This document shows positions 61,371 through 64,000 of a stretch of DNA of 64,000 bases, piece by piece. Where the stretch lies: the NCBI RefSeq assembly GCF_009296025.1, contig NZ_CP045178.1, positions 5,704,001 to 5,768,000 on the forward strand. Direction: 5' to 3'. The translations under genes and the position numbers were made by a program. The DNA is from Streptomyces tsukubensis. GTDB lineage: Bacteria; Actinomycetota; Actinomycetes; Streptomycetales; Streptomycetaceae. A model generated the notes under the pieces. It was not told the DNA's origin and did not search any database. It was given only the letters and a program-made list of their open reading frames with translations. Position 1 is the first letter of the stretch; each line of letters starts with the position of its first letter.

Positions 61371-62549
61371 GTGTCGCTGCCACCCCTGGTCGAGCCAGCA
61401 CCTGAGCTCACCGTAGACGAGGTCCGCAGGTACTCCCGCCACCTGATCATCCCCGATGTCGGGATGGACGGGCAGAAGCGGCTGAAGAACGCCAAGGTGC
61501 TCGCCGTGGGCGCGGGCGGACTCGGTTCGCCCGCCCTCATGTACCTGGCCGCGGCCGGTGTCGGAACGCTCGGCATCGTGGAGTTCGACGAGGTCGACGA
61601 GTCGAACCTCCAGCGTCAGATCATCCACAGCCAGGCCGACATCGGCCGCTCCAAGGCCGAGTCCGCCCGCGACACGGTCAAGGGCATCAACCCGTACGTG
61701 GACGTCGTCCTGCACGAAGAGCGGCTTGAGGCCGACAATGTGATGGACATCTTCGCCCAGTACGACCTGATCGTGGACGGCACGGACAACTTCGCCACGC
61801 GTTACCTCGTCAACGACGCGTGTGTGCTGCTGAACAAGCCGTACATCTGGGGTTCGATCTACCGCTTCGACGGCCAGGCCTCCGTCTTCTGGTCCGAGCA
61901 CGGTCCCTGCTACCGCTGCCTCTACCCGGAGCCTCCGCCCCCCGGCATGGTGCCGTCCTGCGCCGAGGGCGGCGTGCTGGGGGTGCTCTGCGCCTCCATC
62001 GGGTCGATCCAGGTCAACGAGGCCATCAAGCTGCTCGCCGGTATCGGTGAGCCGCTGGTCGGCCGTCTGATGATCTACGACGCGCTGGAGATGCAGTACC
62101 GCCAGGTCAAGGTCCGCAAGGACCCCGACTGCGCGGTCTGCGGTGAGAACCCGACCGTCACCGAGCTCATCGACTACGAGGCCTTCTGCGGCGTCGTGTC
62201 CGAGGAGGCCCAGGAGGCGGCGGCCGGTTCGACGATCACTCCCAAGCAGCTCAAGGAGTGGATTGACGAGGGCGAGAACATCGACATCATCGATGTTCGC
62301 GAGCAGAACGAGTACGAGATCGTCTCCATCCCCGGGGCGCGGCTGATCCCGAAGAACGAGTTCCTCATGGGTACCGCTCTCCAGGATCTGCCCCAGGACA
62401 AGAAGATCGTCCTGCACTGCAAGACGGGCGTCCGCAGCGCCGAGGTGCTGGCGGTACTGAAGTCCGCAGGCTTCGCCGACGCCGTGCACGTCGGCGGCGG
62501 CGTCATCGGCTGGGTCAACCAGATCGAGCCGTCCAAGCCGATCTACTGA
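61371..62549 (+). CDS. moeZ: MoeZ/MoeB adenylyltransferase-sulfurtransferase
   Basis: The 392-residue two-domain protein has an E1-like adenylation domain with GAGGLGSPAL (47-56), zinc CYRC and CAVC pairs, and a C-terminal rhodanese domain with active Cys350 in HCKTGVRS. It activates the C-termini of MoaD, CysO or ThiS-type proteins and transfers sulfur, serving molybdopterin, cysteine and thiamine routes. GTG 61371 has cggag upstream. It corresponds to the Rv3206c position. Confidence 0.95.
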   Translation: MSLPPLVEPAPELTVDEVRRYSRHLIIPDVGMDGQKRLKNAKVLAVGAGGLGSPALMYLAAAGVGTLGIVEFDEVDESNLQRQIIHSQADIGRSKAESARDTVKGINPYVDVVLHEERLEADNVMDIFAQYDLIVDGTDNFATRYLVNDACVLLNKPYIWGSIYRFDGQASVFWSEHGPCYRCLYPEPPPPGMVPSCAEGGVLGVLCASIGSIQVNEAIKLLAGIGEPLVGRLMIYDALEMQYRQVKVRKDPDCAVCGENPTVTELIDYEAFCGVVSEEAQEAAAGSTITPKQLKEWIDEGENIDIIDVREQNEYEIVSIPGARLIPKNEFLMGTALQDLPQDKKIVLHCKTGVRSAEVLAVLKSAGFADAVHVGGGVIGWVNQIEPSKPIY

Positions 62550-62636
62550 CGGCCCCGCGGGCCCACCGGCCCGCGCCGGGGCACTGGCCAGGTCCGCCGG
62601 CCCGCCGGCTACGCGCCACGCGCCACGGCCACTCGG

Positions 62637-62677
62637 CCCCTCGGGCGCCCCCTTCGCGGGGGATGCCCGAGGGGTTT
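62637..62677 (+). terminator. strong terminator after moeZ
   Basis: cccctcgggc (62637-62646) pairs with gcccgagggg (62665-62674). Inside, a C-run and G-run close on a ttcg loop, and a TTT tail follows, a nearly classical intrinsic terminator. Confidence 0.85.
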
Positions 62678-62787
62678 CCCGCGTCCTGCGGCCGGGCGGC
62701 TGAGAGGTCGCCGCGGCTGCGTTGCCGTGCGGTCCCACCGCTGCGCTCGCCGCGGTCGCGCCCCTCCAACTCGTAACTCGCCACTCG

Positions 62788-64000
62788 CTACTCGCAGACC
62801 TTGCCGTCCTTCGGCACCGTTCCCTCCAGCAGATATGTGTCGACGGTGGAGTCCACACAGTCGCTGCCGCTTCCGTACGCGCCGTGGCCCTCGCCCTTGT
62901 ACGTCAGCTCGACCCCGACGCCCTTGCCGAGTTCATCGGCCATCGCGCGGGCGCCCTCGTACGGGGTGGCGGGGTCGCCGGTGTTGCCGACGACCACGAT
63001 GGGGGCAGCGCCGGGCGCGCTCACCTCGGGGGTGTCGTGCTCGCCCCGCACCGGCCAGTCGTGGCACCAGCCCGCCGTGTCCCAGCCGAGGAACTCGCCG
63101 AAGGCGGGGGATATGGCGCGGAAGGTGTCGAGGGTTTTCCTCGCCTCTTCGGCCGTCGGCCGCTGACGGTCGTCGGCGCACGATATGGCCCGCTGTGCGT
63201 GGGCCGCGGTGCTGTAATGCCCGGAGCTGTCCCGCTCGTTGTACGCGTCGGCCATGTTGAGCAGCGCCGATCCGTCACCGGACTCGGCGTCCTCCAGGGC
63301 GCGGGTCAGCGGTGGCCAGGTCTCCTTGCTGTAGAGCGCCAGCACGATCCCGGTGGTCGCCAGCGACTGGTTGAGCCGGCGCTCTCCCCCCGTCGGCAGC
63401 GGTTTCGCGTCGAGGCGCTTCAGCAGTGCGGCTATCTTCGCCGTACCAGCGGCCGGGTCGGCCCCGGTACTCCGCAAGTAGTTGTTGAGGGCCCGCTGGA
63501 ACCCCTTGGCCTGGTTCTTCGACTGTGTGACGGAGTCCGCAGTCGGGTCGACCACGCCGTCGAGGATGAGGCGCCCCACGTTCTTCGGGAACAAGTGCGC
63601 GTAGGTGCCGCCCAGTTCGGTGCCGTAGGAGATGCCGAAGTAACGCAGCTTCCTGTCGCCGAGTGCGTGGCGTGTCAGGTCCAGGTCCCGCGCCGCGTCC
63701 GCCGTGGAGAGGTGCGGGAGCAGTTTCCCGGAGTCCCGTTCGCAGCCCGCTTTGAAGGCCGACGCGTCCTTCAGGAACGCCTTCTCCTCCGCGGGGGTGT
63801 CCGGGGTGAGATCGACCGAGGCCTCAGCGGCCTGCGTCTGCCGGTCGCTTCTGCACCGCAGGCCCTCGCTGCCCGCGACCCCGCGCGGGTCGAAGCTCAC
63901 CAGGTCGTACCGCTTGTGCAGCGCCGAGTACCCCTCCGCGAGCTGTGGGAGCAGGGCGACGCCCGAGACGCCGGGGCCGCCGAAATTGAACAGCAGCGAG
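62788..64000 (-). CDS. secreted alpha/beta-hydrolase, tripeptidyl-aminopeptidase type (5' part missing)
   Basis: The last ~404 residues of a hydrolase that runs off the window; the N-terminus with a signal peptide would lie beyond 64000. Visible parts: the oxyanion loop NFGGPGVSG, nucleophile GISYGTELG, acid in VVVGNTGDPATPYEGA and His in YKGEGHGAYG, with C-terminal TAP-like domain and CVDSTVDTYLLEGTVP. Such SlpD/TAP enzymes cleave N-terminal tripeptides from secreted proteins. Confidence 0.9.
   Translation of the reverse strand, partial: SLLFNFGGPGVSGVALLPQLAEGYSALHKRYDLVSFDPRGVAGSEGLRCRSDRQTQAAEASVDLTPDTPAEEKAFLKDASAFKAGCERDSGKLLPHLSTADAARDLDLTRHALGDRKLRYFGISYGTELGGTYAHLFPKNVGRLILDGVVDPTADSVTQSKNQAKGFQRALNNYLRSTGADPAAGTAKIAALLKRLDAKPLPTGGERRLNQSLATTGIVLALYSKETWPPLTRALEDAESGDGSALLNMADAYNERDSSGHYSTAAHAQRAISCADDRQRPTAEEARKTLDTFRAISPAFGEFLGWDTAGWCHDWPVRGEHDTPEVSAPGAAPIVVVGNTGDPATPYEGARAMADELGKGVGVELTYKGEGHGAYGSGSDCVDSTVDTYLLEGTVPKDGKVCE

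Noticed and set aside
60294..62858. An 854-residue minus-strand open frame
   Set aside because: It is antisense to the spherulin-4 and moeZ genes and has no family resemblance; GC-rich DNA creates such frames by chance.

Overview
The window is high-GC chromosomal DNA of a Streptomyces-type actinomycete. Evidence for this: G/C at almost every third codon position; many GTG/TTG starts; a mycothiol gene (mshB); twin-arginine, ECF-sigma and DUF3107/DUF3117/DUF3152 genes typical of actinobacteria; a probable TTA codon in a leader ORF; and intergenic hairpins without long T-tracts. No rRNA, tRNA, insertion sequence, prophage or CRISPR array is visible. Most genes are conserved core genes. From memory, their order follows two Mycobacterium tuberculosis blocks: mshB (Rv1170), fdxC/dapC (Rv1177-1178), dapE (Rv1202), folP2 (Rv1207), DivIVA-like and tagA (Rv1209-1210), DUF3117 (Rv1211), methyltransferase-sigE-rseA-htrA-tatB (Rv1220c-1224), mrp, DUF1003 and MgtE_N/CBS (Rv1229c-1232c) and corA (Rv1239c); then rhlE, ferritin-like, DUF3107, TetR, DUF3152 and moeZ (Rv3211-3206c).

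Layout. 1-8.0 kb: membrane protein behind a LexA-like box, S9 peptidase, mshB and a peptidoglycan-binding-type membrane protein. 8.2-12.1 kb: ABC exporter plus DesK/DesR-type two-component operon behind a perfect palindrome. 12.2-16.8 kb: SirB1-type protein, acetyltransferase, ferredoxin and dapC. 17-23.5 kb: exported protein, dapE, LOG-family protein, folP, DivIVA-domain protein, 3-methyladenine glycosylase, enoyl-CoA hydratase. 23.9-30.6 kb: DUF3117, O-methyltransferase with an apparent ATT start, then sigE, anti-sigma factor, HtrA protease and TatB (envelope stress). 31-38.2 kb: Mrp, DUF1003, MgtE_N/CBS protein, lipoprotein, CorA with a structured, ORF-containing leader. 39-46.7 kb: mixed soluble and regulatory genes, MarC, NYN nuclease, hydrolase. 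46.9-54 kb: DEAD-box helicase with an apparent CTG start, ferritin-like protein, DUF3107, TetR, hydrolase, DUF3152 metalloprotease. 55.3-61.3 kb: a four-gene polysaccharide-type cluster. 61.4-64 kb: moeZ and a truncated secreted aminopeptidase.

The most interesting part is 55.3-61.3 kb. A PelF-like (DUF3492) glycosyltransferase, a polytopic membrane protein, a sugar-nucleotide epimerase and a spherulation-specific family 4 protein sit together. This gene set resembles the galactosamine-rich Pel / fungal galactosaminogalactan pathways, but it is rearranged and lacks recognisable PelD, PelE and full-length PelA. Other notable points are two genes whose only reasonable starts are non-canonical codons, a family of foldback repeats that abut stop codons or ribosome-binding regions, several perfect operator-like palindromes, and in-frame tandem-repeat expansion in the N-termini of regulators and envelope proteins.
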